Source: Aureobasidium sp. EXF-3400
Lineage: Eukaryota; Ascomycota; Dothideomycetes; Dothideales; Saccotheciaceae
DNA length: 64,000 nucleotides
Direction: 5' to 3'
NCBI GenBank assembly: GCA_024195585.1
Contig: SWBL01000087.1
Span: 91,915 to 155,914 of the forward strand
Positions 1 to 9,514 of the stretch are shown here, in pieces (position 1 is the first letter of the stretch; the number at the start of each line of letters is the position of its first letter). Under the pieces are notes generated by a model. The model was not told where the DNA came from and ran no database searches. It worked only from the letters and a program-made list of their open reading frames with translations. The translations under genes and the position numbers were made by a program.

Positions 1-33
1 CTACTCGCAGCGCAAATAGCCGGCGACTACGAT

Positions 34-879
34 ATGGCTTTACATTTACAGGAAGAGGAAGACCGTAGGCAAGTTGCGGAATCGCAAGCCTTGACTAGAG
101 ATTGTGCAGTGTGCTGCGAATCCTTACATGCTCTTGAGTTTCCCGTCAGTCCGCCATCGAGCCGATGCACGCACCTCGCCGAAGTTTGTTCTTCATGTCT
201 ACAACAATGGGTCGCTACAAAGATAGATTCGAACGCGCGAACAACAATCGATTGCCCACAGTGTACCACAATTTTGAGCCATGAGGACGTCCGCCGCGCT
301 TGCGACCCCGACCCCGAGACTTTTGCCAGATACGACAGATTTGCTACGCTGGCCATCATCGACGACTTGCGTGATTTTCACTGGTGTCTACGTGTCGGTT
401 GTACTGGAGGTCAAGAACAAGTCGGGGGCATTCTGGGATATATGAAATGCCACTCTTGCAACTACGAGCAATGTCTACAGCACAAAACGGAGTGGCACCA
501 TGGCGAAAGTTGCAGGCAATACGATGCACGCCTTCGGGACCAAGCCGGGAAGCAGAACCATGAGCAAGAGGAACGTGAAACCGCAAGACTCATGGCCCAA
601 CAACAAGCCAGCACTGTCTGGAGGAAATGTCCGAAATGCCAAGTCTTAATTGAGAAGACTGATGGATGCGATCAGATGAAATGTCGGGCAAGTACCATGA
701 TGTGAGTATGCATCTGGGGATGTTGACTAATGAAATGACAGGCGACAAATTGTAAACAAATATTCTGCTGGGTATGCCTGGCGAAATGGGAGGATATGTT
801 GAAACACAAGGAGAAGGCTCACGCTGTTAGCTGCAAGTACAGGACGAGCGAGAGATATCCATATGGCTATAACCGCTAG
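34..879 (+). CDS. RBR-type E3 ubiquitin ligase (RING1-IBR-RING2), possibly 5'-partial
   Basis: Two exons, 34-687 and 742-879, give 263 aa. RING1 lies at about residues 24-77 (CAVC, then CTHL, CSSC and CPQC). The IBR is at about 118-160 and RING2 begins at 199 (CPKC). Cys212 of GCDQMKC sits where RBR enzymes carry the catalytic cysteine that takes ubiquitin from the E2. The intron (688-741) uses a GC donor (GCAAGT). Only this donor joins MKCR to ATNCKQIFCWVC and completes RING2; the nearby GTGAGT at 702 breaks the frame. The frame stays open upstream of ATG34 to base 1 (…AAQIAGDYD). Fungal RBR proteins usually have more N-terminal sequence, so the true start may lie outside the window. Domain call is secure; the start is not. 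Confidence 0.85.
688..741 (+). other. GC-AG intron in the RBR gene
   Basis: The donor is GCAAGT at 688 and the acceptor ACAG ends at 741. A CTAAT branch-like site lies just upstream. Using it restores the RING2 cysteine spacing. Confidence 0.75.
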
Positions 880-1423
880 CCAACGAAACATGCACTTTGC
901 AATGGAGAGTTGTAAGGATTTTATCTAGATGCAGCTTTTGTGACCAAGGTACAGATATATCTCTTTCTTGTGGACACTACCTCGCTTTCAATATCATTGT
1001 AACTTCCCCGATGAAGTTCTAATGTTCGATGCTTTCCGGACGACGCCTGGAAGTCGGGCACGCGACCTCGCTGTAAAGACATTTCTATGGAACTCAAGAG
1101 TTCACCTTAGGCAAGCTTGTTGTTTCCATGATCACACTTCGGAGAGTATTACAGACCAACAGAACCTCTAGCAGACTGCTGTGACTCGATGAGAAGAGCG
1201 AGCTGGTCTGTGTGGCCGTCGTGTCCGCTAGACGGAGGGCAAGTTTAGGCGAGGCCAGCTGCCCCAGATTATGACCCCTTCACGATTCGGCGGTGCAGCA
1301 TTGAACTTAAGCTCTCGACCCAGACACTAGGTACTGACAATAGGCAGACACTTTCGAAGTGGACGTTCAAAGAGACGAGTCTGAGCAGATGCCTTCGTGA
1401 CGCATCACCTCACAAGAGTCCAA
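880..1423. other. Intergenic, no gene seen
   Basis: This is the 3' flank of the RBR gene and the promoter of ERD2. One short plus-strand frame (968-1171) has no domain signal and is treated as chance. Confidence 0.6.
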
Positions 1424-2605
1424 ATGTTGCTCAATCCCTTCCGCATTCTCGGCGACGTCAGCCATACCGTCTCCAAGTGTATCCTGATATGGTCTATACA
1501 CACCAACAAGAGCGCTGAGGGTGCGTGGCCTCTTCTTACTGTTGCCGGTGCCCATTTCTAACCATGTTCGTCTAGGCGTGTCCCTCATTACGCAAGCGCT
1601 GTACTGTGTCGTCTTCATCGTACGCTATCTGGACCTATTCAGCATTCCCCATAGCTTCCTGGGCTTCTGGAACTTTACTTTAAAGATTTTCTATATCTCC
1701 ACGTCGCTATATATCGTCTTTCTTATGACGAGAGTCTATGCCCGTACGAGGGAACGCGAAAAAGCATGGAAGATGGGACTTTGGAGTCTGGTGGGATCGG
1801 TCGTGTGCGCTCCTGTCGTGGCCGCCATCTTCATGCAAAAGAAGCCATTTACCCAGAGTGGCGCTTTCGAGGTCGGTATTACCTACTTGAAGAATGTTGC
1901 AAGCAGTCATGTTGACAACCAGGCCAGATTCCCTATACCTTCACGCTTATCCTCGAATCGCTCTGCATCCTTCCGCAGTTGCTCCTTCTCCGCCAAACCT
2001 CTGTCCCGACTGTCATTGACAGCTTCTATCTCGCTACTCTCGGTTCATATCGTGCCTTTTACATTCTCAACTGGATTCTTCGCAGCTTTACCGAAGACCG
2101 CCATCAAGACATCTTCCCCGTAAGCTTCACATTCGGCGTGATTCAGACTCTGTTCTACTTGGACTTCGCTTGGGTATATTGGACAAGACAGCGCGTCAAG
2201 CTGCGATATGGCGGTATTGTGGACGGCGACGATATCAGCAGGGGCTGGTTGATCAACAAGATCATTGGACGAAAAGGAAACACCGGCCACGACGACGACG
2301 ATGATGACGATGATGCTGCCCTAGCCGGCCAAGAAGAAGGCATTATTCGTCCAGCTGCCAACAGCCATCGCGCTTGGGGCCCAAGAGGCATCTCTGTATC
2401 TGCAGACGATGGAACTCACGAAGCCGAGCACACTCGTTTGGCTGATCCAGCGGCTTTTGAGGACGACTACGAGGATGATGCGGTTGTGGTAAGCCCTGCA
2501 GTGTCAGAGGTAGATCGAGCTTCCATCAAGGCCAGAGAGGAAAGCACAGCTGAGCAGGCCGGCATCAGTGATGGTATCGAGTGGCGCGATGATCATCATA
2601 GTTGA
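1424..2605 (+). CDS. ERD2: ER lumen protein-retaining receptor (KDEL/HDEL receptor) with long acidic tail
   Basis: Three exons (1424-1520, 1576-1871, 1928-2605) give 356 aa. The receptor recognises HDEL/KDEL-tagged proteins in the Golgi and returns them to the ER. The N-terminus (NPFRILGDVSHTVSK) and the segments ITQALYCVVFIVRYLDLF and DSFYLATLGSYRAFYILNWI match the seven-helix family closely. The core ends near residue 218, the size of the yeast protein. A hydrophilic extension of about 136 residues follows, with eight consecutive Asp at about 253-260 and several acidic clusters; this would face the cytosol. The second intron has an unusual donor, GTCGGT. I chose it because it keeps the family spacing between AFE and IPYTF. 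A GTATTA donor with an earlier acceptor would add three residues. Confidence 0.93.
2288..2323 (+). repeat. GAC/GAT triplet run encoding poly-Asp
   Basis: A short run of mixed GAC and GAT codons in the ERD2 tail encodes HDDDDDDDDAA. It is a candidate length-variable microsatellite. Confidence 0.7.
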
Positions 2606-3463
2606 GGACTCCAATCTAAAAAATGCTACCTGCCCTGGCCCTTTCTCCAACCTGGCGTGAATCACCAAGACTTCACTCTTACCTGCACTGCGGTATCTCA
2701 AGTAGGCTACTGCACTTTCCCAAACCAAAACCTCTGCCACTGGTCATTCTGGACGTCAACAAAACAATTTCACACCGAACTTTTCGACCATCCATCATCT
2801 GTTCCTCCTTCGTGTCACTTCCTTGCTCTTGTTCCATCAACAACGTTCGGAAGAAGGAGACTCCTTACAGGCCCAGTATCACAAGTCACTCACCTTGCAT
2901 TCTTCTCCATCGCTCACAGTCCTCACTACGCTCTCCGTTCCATCTTCCATAGCGGTTCATTAGCCTTCCTCCAAGCGCAATATATATCCTCTCATCTTTC
3001 AACTTCTTCCTCCTTACATGCCTATTTCTCAAATCCAACTCGGTAAGCACGCTTCTTCTCCCAGACACATCTCGCTCTTGCCTTACCGGATCCTTTATTT
3101 TCCTATCACTTTCGATTCCCAAAGCCTTCACAAATCACATCTTCAACCTTTACATCCCTTTTCACCTGTACCAGTCACTTGTGCTGTTGAGGATCATCTC
3201 CCAACTATCAGGCAAACACATCAACAGATTTGGCTCAAGAACTATACATTCAGCTTGAATCCTCCTCCGTCCAACTAACCTCGATCATCAGGTTCCATCT
3301 CCAACTTTTCTATTTTTCATCTCCTGTCTCATCACTCGTCCAGCAATCTTTCATCTACATACTGTGTCTCATGACACTCCAAGCTTGACGATCTGTGCCC
3401 TTCTGTGCCAGACCGCAGCTTTCTTAAAACATTCCCTCCACACGATCTCAGGAAGTCCACAAC
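2606..3463. other. Intergenic, pyrimidine-rich, no gene seen
   Basis: The plus strand is rich in C and T runs, as expected for the long 5' leader or core promoter of the gene at 3464. The overlapping Ser/Pro/His-rich frames here reflect composition rather than coding. Confidence 0.6.
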
Positions 3464-4374
3464 ATGGCCAACGGAAAGAGAAGAAACAGAGATTCCGAAG
3501 ATGAAGAGATGGAGAAGAAGAAGATCAAGAAAATTGCTATGGACTCTGTCGATTACGACTTTTTCCATGACAAACCCGAGTATGTCTACAGATGCAACAC
3601 TTGCTTGCTGTAGCACAGCTAACACATTCTAGGTCGGCAAAGAAAGATGCACCAAAGATTCTTGTTTGCAAGAATGAACAGTTCAACGTATTCCCACAGA
3701 TCTTGGAAATCTGTTCTTCGTCATTCTCTCAGCCCCAGCGTTGGGCGCATGTCGAGCATGAAAACCGTACCTACGTAAATCTCGACGAGTTGGACATCCG
3801 AGGTGTTCAGGTCTTCGCGAATTGGGCGATGGACCATGAGAAGCCCATCTTGATCGCTGTCAACGAGAATGGAGGAGACATCCTGGACGATGTCATCACC
3901 TGCTACCTTACAGCCCGCAGGCTACGAGCCTACCTCTTGTGTGATCTTATTCTCTTTGAGGCTTGCAAAGTTGGCGAGGAAACAGATTTAATCGTCAGAC
4001 ACGCCCAGATCACCAAAGCTTACGAAAATACAACAAGGCCAGAAGACGCTCTGCGCATCTTCTTAGCTACACTTGTAGCATATCAACGCCGTAATGGCTT
4101 GGCCAACCCGATTACCGGAAGAGACGCTCGTTCGGACAAGCAGCGATACAGATTCGAGCGTCTGCCCAATGACTTTCGATTCGATCTGATGAACGAGCTT
4201 TCCAGGAGCTCTGCGGCTCAGAAGCCGTACTACAGACCAAGAAGATTCTTGAAGGTTGTAGCATATCACATGCAGAAGCAGGAAGAGAAGAGAGTAGCAG
4301 CAGAGCGAGCTCGTTTGGAGACGAGAGGAATTAGGGAGTCGCCTTTGTTCGTGGATGAAGAGGACGAGGAATGA
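3464..4374 (+). CDS. Conserved-looking unknown, weakly BTB/POZ-like
   Basis: Two exons (3464-3579, 3633-4374) give 285 aa. The intron has donor GTATGT and acceptor TTCTAG. A basic, probably nuclear-targeting N-terminus (GKRRNRD…MEKKKIKK) precedes a region about 50-150. There, ILVCKNEQFNVFPQILEICSS followed by VQVFANWAMDHEKP recalls the short BTB/POZ-like proteins common in fungi. The C-terminus is charged, with a helical run (MQKQEEKRVAAERARLE) and an acidic end. I do not recognise a specific function; the BTB assignment is a weak inference from pattern. Downstream lies the duplicated sequence at 4458-5165. Confidence 0.75.
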
Positions 4375-4457
4375 GCTTGGCACACAATGCGCTCAATATC
4401 GGACAATCTAAAAGATCAAACAGCAACACTACCCAAAAATGATGACACCGGACATAA

Positions 4458-4748
4458 TCTGCAGATATCAGCCAGCTACGAACGACGAAAACTCAACCCA
4501 AGCCCACGATACGGAACAACATTCAGGTCATCAAAAGCGATGTACAAACATTCCGAGAGGCCCACCAAAGGCTCTATGAATACATCCACTTTCTTGTTCT
4601 CTACAATTTCCAACATATTCCAGACCGGTATGGTCCAAACTGTCTACCGAGATATTACCACAAGACACAGGAGTTCTTCGAAACCAGAGGAAACGGTAGA
4701 AAAAAAAAGTTGAAAATGGAAAAAAACGAAAACACAAAGGCTCTATGA
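4458..4748 (+). pseudogene. ATG-less coding-like frame, copy A of a local duplication
   Basis: A 97-codon frame is open between TAA at 4455 and TGA at 4746 but has no usable ATG. Its residues look protein-like (for example TFREAHQRLYEYIHFLVLYN, then HIPDRYGPNCLPRYYHKTQE). It could be an exon of an unresolved gene, a 3'-truncated relic, or part of the UTR of the upstream gene. I do not recognise the family. A diverged second copy lies about 480 bp downstream. Confidence 0.35.
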
Positions 4749-4983
4749 GGCAACTAACTGCCTTATAACCTTACGACTTCATGACTTCACGACACTTTTC
4801 CTTCGACATCTGCTTCCTGCTTTTTGATTTCCAGATATTTGCTTTCAGCATCAGCAAAGGCCATTGACATTCGAAGGGTACAGACAACCATGAACCTAAG
4901 TGCAGGTTAGTCCATGAGAAAGCCATAGCAGTCACTTCAATCAAAACATCAATTATCCCAAATTGCGAATCCGCCAGCAACTC

Positions 4984-5165
4984 ACCCGTGATACACATTG
5001 ATGCGCAGACCATCATAAGTGATGAACAAACATTCTAAGGAGCTATGCAAAAGCTATGTGATCACATCCATCTTCTTGTTCTCAAGACTTTTTGTAGAAT
5101 TTCGTAGCCATAATGTCCGAACTCTATACGGTGACGAGTAGTACAAAGACATACTTGAGAGTGGC
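4984..5165 (+). pseudogene. Degenerate copy B of the 4503-4690 sequence
   Basis: This aligns with copy A along its length. Shared blocks include ACAAACATTC and TTCTTGTTCTC. The encoded peptides correspond (IISDEQTF then DHIHLLVL, against VIKSDVQTF and EYIHFLVL). Copy B has in-frame stops, for instance TAA at 5036, so it is a decayed duplicate. Confidence 0.4.
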
Positions 5166-5975
5166 AGCGACACTAGCATGATATGTCTTTCCATAATAAC
5201 TAAAGTATCTATTGGAGCTGATGGACCTCACAGAGACACATATTTATCACACGTCTGTCGGAGTGAAAGGAGTGAGTGGAGACTTGCAAAGATTGCTTTT
5301 GATTCTGAAAAATACGGAGCCAGGCATAACGAGTCTTTAGTATGGAGAATACTGGTGGCTGCTAAGCATCCTGGCAGCTATGCATTTATAATGTACGATC
5401 TTTCCTTCCAAAGTAATGACCCTCGAAAATGTATGTCGTAGAACACTGTGAATGTGATTTGTGTGTGCCAAAAGACAAGCAGTCGATCCATCATCAAGCG
5501 TGAAAGGTTCTTGCTTGTGAGCATTGTGTTCGTTGACCAAGTCCTAGTAATATTCTTCTCGATACCCCTGGCAAGGAATCCGTGCTGTGACAGTTGAATT
5601 CGTGGAACAGCTCGCTATGTTTCCTGACAAGCGTGTTGCTTTCGCAACAAGAGGACCTGTGCCTGGTTGGAGACCGCTGTGTAGGGTATGCGATATCATG
5701 CAGACCAAATCCTTGATAGGCAAGCCTGCTTCAGATCGTGCCTGAACTACGACTTGTGTCATTCACATGTTTCGTGACTAACTGGAGGAAGGCTACTGCT
5801 GTGGTCTTCTTCCTGAGTGACCGATGGTTGTTGCTCAATTGCGACCACGCATACTGCGTAGTCCATTCGTGATCCAATGCTTGAGAGCAGTGAGAGGAGA
5901 GATTCGTTGCATGTTGACCTGAGCGCAGTCCTACTCCGCACAGGAATGTGTACTTTGTAGCGCTTCATGAAGTGA
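5166..5975. other. Intergenic, no gene seen
   Basis: Several short overlapping frames exist on both strands. None has a domain, signal peptide or plausible splice partners. Confidence 0.5.
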
Positions 5976-6773
5976 TCAGATGGGCAAGGCAAGGACTTTG
6001 TTTTGTGATTCCTCCCTTGCACCGAAGAGCTGTCTTCTGACAAACTCGACATAGCCAACTCGTCTTCCTCTGGCAACACTGAGAGCATCTTGCATGAGAC
6101 CAAAGACAAGACCAAACTTCAAGCCCATGGTAGCAGTCCTTGCGGCAGTCTGGACAGGGAAGCGGTTCCAGGCGCTGAAGCCACCAGCAGTACCCATAGC
6201 AGCAATGACGGTGCTCATGAAGTCTCTCTGTACCCAGACACCTCTTTCGTTGTGCAAGTGTTCCAGTCCCAGTGCTTGTTCGGCCGGAGTCTCGTAGACA
6301 TCATCACCGAATAATCTTCTCTGTCTTTCTTCTCTTCTTCGTTCTTTGAAGCCAACCAAGTTTCTTACAACGGCACCTCTGAATCTGTCGACGGCCTCTT
6401 CGAAGACGAAGAAGATGGCGGTCCAGAAGGACAAGCGTGCACCCATGCGGAAACCTTCTTTAATGCCGCCCAGCATGATGTGGTAGTTTTTTGATTTGTG
6501 GTAGAGGTACCAGCCGACTTGCGAGGTGGGAAGACGATGGGCATTCTCGGCACGGAAACGAAGACCAGAGAGTTGACCGCCGTGGGTGAGGCCGAGACCA
6601 AAGCCAGCAAAGGAGGCGAGGACTGTGGTGAGTGGTAGTCGCCAGTTGAAGGGGATGCTTAGGCGGTCATTGGGCGGTGGGCGTGTCGACTCTGGCGCAG
6701 CTAGTATGGGCTCCTCGGGGACTGTGGGAGTTGGCACTGCCGCGTTGAGAGCGGCCTCCTTCTCTGCCGACAT
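5976..6773 (-). CDS. Tim17/Tim22/Tim23-like mitochondrial membrane protein
   Basis: A single exon of 265 aa, with the start chosen at MSAEKEA (6771-6773). The longer frame upstream to 6908 reads promoter-like sequence. A Pro-rich N-terminus precedes glycine-rich hydrophobic segments: about 55-75 (LASFAGFGLGLTHG), 120-150 (GFRMGARLSFWTAIFFVFEE), 205-225 (STVIAAMGTAGGFSAW) and 240-265. The Gly-rich helices and the G-x-R pattern after them resemble the Tim17/22/23 superfamily, which includes import channels and complex I assembly factors of TIMMDC1 type. Which branch this belongs to cannot be decided by eye. It is divergent from the gene at 7035, with 261 bp between the starts. Confidence 0.65.
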   Translation of the reverse strand: MSAEKEAALNAAVPTPTVPEEPILAAPESTRPPPNDRLSIPFNWRLPLTTVLASFAGFGLGLTHGGQLSGLRFRAENAHRLPTSQVGWYLYHKSKNYHIMLGGIKEGFRMGARLSFWTAIFFVFEEAVDRFRGAVVRNLVGFKERRREERQRRLFGDDVYETPAEQALGLEHLHNERGVWVQRDFMSTVIAAMGTAGGFSAWNRFPVQTAARTATMGLKFGLVFGLMQDALSVARGRRVGYVEFVRRQLFGAREESQNKVLALPI

Positions 6774-7034
6774 GATGGCTGATGTGTGGTATGGACTAGT
6801 TGGTTGCAGATTGCAGAAAGTTGCAGCTCTTGGTCGGTGGAATTGAAGATTCGCGTAAACTTTCCCAGCCTGATCAGCCAAACACGAGCTCTTGAATGCG
6901 CCTTCCATTTGTTGCTCATTCCTTCCTTGCTTTCACTCACACCACATTCAAATATCTTGCCACAATTGCAATCCTGGTTTCAGCTTCGCTTTCTTGAATC
7001 AAATCATATCCACTACAATCTACGCGACCACAGA
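6774..7034. promoter_or_regulatory. Divergent promoter region
   Basis: A 261-bp spacer separates two start codons on opposite strands (6773 minus, 7035 plus). It must hold both core promoters. The plus side is CT-rich with TTTC runs. No convincing TATA box is visible. Confidence 0.5.
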
Positions 7035-7652
7035 ATGCCTGTCTACGATCCCTCGCCCGATGTCTGGACCATCAAGTTCAAGAACGCCCGCACAACCGTC
7101 GTTCTCTACGTCTACCAACTCCAAACTCTCTCAAGCATCAAAGTTGAGCTCTTACACGCTCTCAAGACCGCGAACCCTTCAGGCCAACTCAACGGCGCAA
7201 CACTACCCGACTCACCAGACGACATTGAATTTGCCAAACCACGCGACCCTTCAAATCCCGGTACTTCAGGATGGCAAAGCATTGAAGCAGATGCCCCAGT
7301 AGAAGACTTTGACGCAGATCTATTTGGAGGTGGAGACGTCACGCCCAAGGCCAAAGGAAAGGGCAAGGGAAAGGCAAAGAGTGCTGGTCATAAGGATGGT
7401 CTACTGGGTGCTGGCTTGAAGGATAATGGCATTGTCGCTTTCAGATTCAAAGGTCAGAAGACAGTCTCTAGACCTGTGGGCGATGATGTTGATGAGGGTC
7501 TGGGCCTGGATCTGGAAGACGAGGTTGCGCCTGATGCTGATGGCTGGAATGTCGAGTTGCCCAAGTTCGAGGATGTTTATGGCTTGAACGATCTGGTGCC
7601 TGATGACCAGCTTACTACGCCCAAGGCTGACAAGTTTACATGGGCTGCTTGA
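7035..7652 (+). CDS. Small conserved-type fungal protein, function unknown
   Basis: A single exon of 205 aa starting MPVYDPSPDVWTIKFKN. The first 60 residues (IKFKNARTTVVLYVYQLQTL then IKVELLHALKTA) have the strand-helix pattern of a ubiquitin-like fold. A Lys/Gly-rich linker follows at about 98-115 (KAKGKGKGKAK), then a segment with conserved feel (GIVAFRFK) and an acidic C-terminus. No catalytic motif is visible. The ubiquitin-like idea is inference from pattern only. The in-frame extension upstream lacks an ATG. Confidence 0.75.
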   Translation: MPVYDPSPDVWTIKFKNARTTVVLYVYQLQTLSSIKVELLHALKTANPSGQLNGATLPDSPDDIEFAKPRDPSNPGTSGWQSIEADAPVEDFDADLFGGGDVTPKAKGKGKGKAKSAGHKDGLLGAGLKDNGIVAFRFKGQKTVSRPVGDDVDEGLGLDLEDEVAPDADGWNVELPKFEDVYGLNDLVPDDQLTTPKADKFTWAA

Positions 7653-8234
7653 TTTCTCGTTATCTGATACTGAACACCAACTCAACCCTTGAAGCGTCAC
7701 CCATCGACTAAGTCGCCAATTGCTACCACAACGAAGCTGCTCTGCATCAACGACATGATCTTAGAGTGGAAGACGTCTACCTCTATGATGAAGCCCACCA
7801 AACATCAACGACCTTCGCCTGAGCAAGCCAATGCCATCACAGCAAAGCTCTAGCTGCCATGGGCGCTAGAAACAGAGACTAGAGGGTCCTGCGCCAACCA
7901 GGCAGGTCCATCATCTTAAGGCTAGTGATAAGCACACTGTCCGCAAGAGCTATAGCCTCGTGGACATCAATGAGCTAGTATATCACTACGAGCATCTAGC
8001 TAATGAGAAATGAACGAATCAAAATATATGTACCACACTGATCGGTCGCTGAACAGTGTAATCTTATGACAGACCTTTTTACTCTTTCCTGACCCTCATT
8101 GTTGAAGCCTTGTACATCAAATGTCATTCATACATATGATACGTATATTAAAGCATCTCAGTTTGAAAATGTATTCGACTTCCTATTCGGGTATACACAG
8201 CCGATATGACTTTTGCAGATCAACCCTATAACAA
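7653..8234. other. Intergenic between convergent genes, no gene seen
   Basis: This stretch lies between the 3' ends of the 7035 gene and the RidA gene. It is AT-rich around 7980-8190 and probably carries both 3' UTRs and polyadenylation signals. Confidence 0.6.
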
Positions 8235-9113
8235 TTACGCAAGAGCAATAGCCTCAATCTCGACGGGAACACCCTTGGGAAGCTCCTTGACGGCAACACA
8301 GCTGCGAGCAGGCTTGTGTGAAAAGTACTTCTCGTACATGCCGTTCATTTCGGCAAAGTCCTTCATGTCGGTCAGGAAGACGGTGGTCTATTTTTGATTG
8401 TCAGTGTCGGGATTCATGAGTATACATTGATGAGATGAAGTTGTGGGGTTGTGATGAAGTTATGGAGTGAGTTGCTTGATGGTTCGGTTGGTGGAATAGG
8501 GATGATACAAGGTAGGTGATGGAAAATTACCTTGATGACTTTGTCAATGCTGCTACCAGCCTCCTCGAGAATGGCCTTCATGCCTTCACATGATGCCTTT
8601 GTCTTGTCGGCGATGCTGCCCTCGACCAGGTTGCCGTTCTTGTCGGCGGGGATTTGGCCAGATACGAAGATGTGGTTGCCGACTTGGACTGCTTGGCTCT
8701 GTGAATGGTAGTGTTAGTTTGAGATAACTCTTGGTGTTGCTTGTTGAGTATGAGTTGAATATCTGGGTGCTGGCTCTTGTGGTCTGCTAGTTGGTTTGGC
8801 GCCATTGAGATGGTGGTTGAGTCGTGCAGGTTACCGAGCAGACAGGCCTGAGCAGAGGATCTCTGTGCAATGGAAGTCACATACGTAAGGGCCAACAGCT
8901 ATACATCAATCAGTCAATTTGTCCCAAACTCGAGCAAAGCTGTCAACACTCACGAGCCATAGAGTTGGAGGTAAAGATCTTCTTCATTTCCGACATGTTG
9001 ACGTTTGATGTGTGGAAAGACTTGAGGTTCAAGGGTCTTGGAAAGCAAGTAGATGTCAAAGAGAGAAGAACTGGTTTGGAAGATGTCAAGAGAGAACGAC
9101 GTAGAAGAAGCAT
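8235..9113 (-). CDS. MMF1: RidA/YjgF/UK114 family enamine/imine deaminase, mitochondrial form
   Basis: Four exons on the minus strand (8954-9113, 8885-8898, 8531-8698, 8235-8387) give 164 aa. RidA proteins hydrolyse reactive enamine/imine intermediates from PLP enzymes, mainly serine/threonine dehydratase. The core reads [35 protein letters not shown] and [20 protein letters not shown], including the conserved Arg of the active-site cleft. The first 39 residues ([14 protein letters not shown]… ending SFHTS) look like a mitochondrial presequence. A second in-frame Met at 8994-8996 starts [14 protein letters not shown], the normal cytosolic form, so dual targeting is possible. Exon 2 is a 14-nt micro-exon encoding part of PVGPY, without which the YSQA motif cannot be built. 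Confidence 0.9.
8885..8898 (-). other. 14-nt micro-exon of the RidA gene
   Basis: On the minus strand it is preceded by GTATAG and followed by GTATGT. It supplies 14 nt that join SNSMA to YSQA through the family motif PVGPY. Confidence 0.8.
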
Positions 9114-9514
9114 GTCGTTGTCCACACTCGGGTTTGTATGCACGGTTTTGGGTCTGAGCTCCGCTTGCTTGCTGAGGAGGGGTCTTTTGGTGGGGCAATC
9201 TGCCCCGATCTCGGGATTGCCTTTTGAGAGATACGATAGCATAAGTCGAAACTGTTTCTAGTAATGTTTTTGGACGTCATGTGAGAAGCAACCGAAAGCC
9301 GAGCTACTGTTTTCGAGAAGGTGAAAACAGAAGGTATGTTATGCGATGTTTTTGTTGTATGACTCCATATATATAAAGCTGTTTTGGGTATCGAGAATGT
9401 TTCTTTACAATGCGCGACTGACCAGCCCGAAGCAGTTGACCTACCTAAATATTCCCAGGGTTCAAACATCATGACAGAACGTAAAGAGATTGCTTTTGTT
9501 TATCTTCTCTTTCT
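9114..9514. other. Intergenic: RidA promoter and APRT 3' flank
   Basis: No gene seen. A TATATATA stretch near 9367-9374 could be a TATA element for the minus-strand RidA gene. Confidence 0.45.

Noticed and set aside
968..1171. Plus-strand frame after the RBR gene
   Set aside because: It is short, has no recognisable sequence and no plausible splice connection to the RBR or ERD2 exons.
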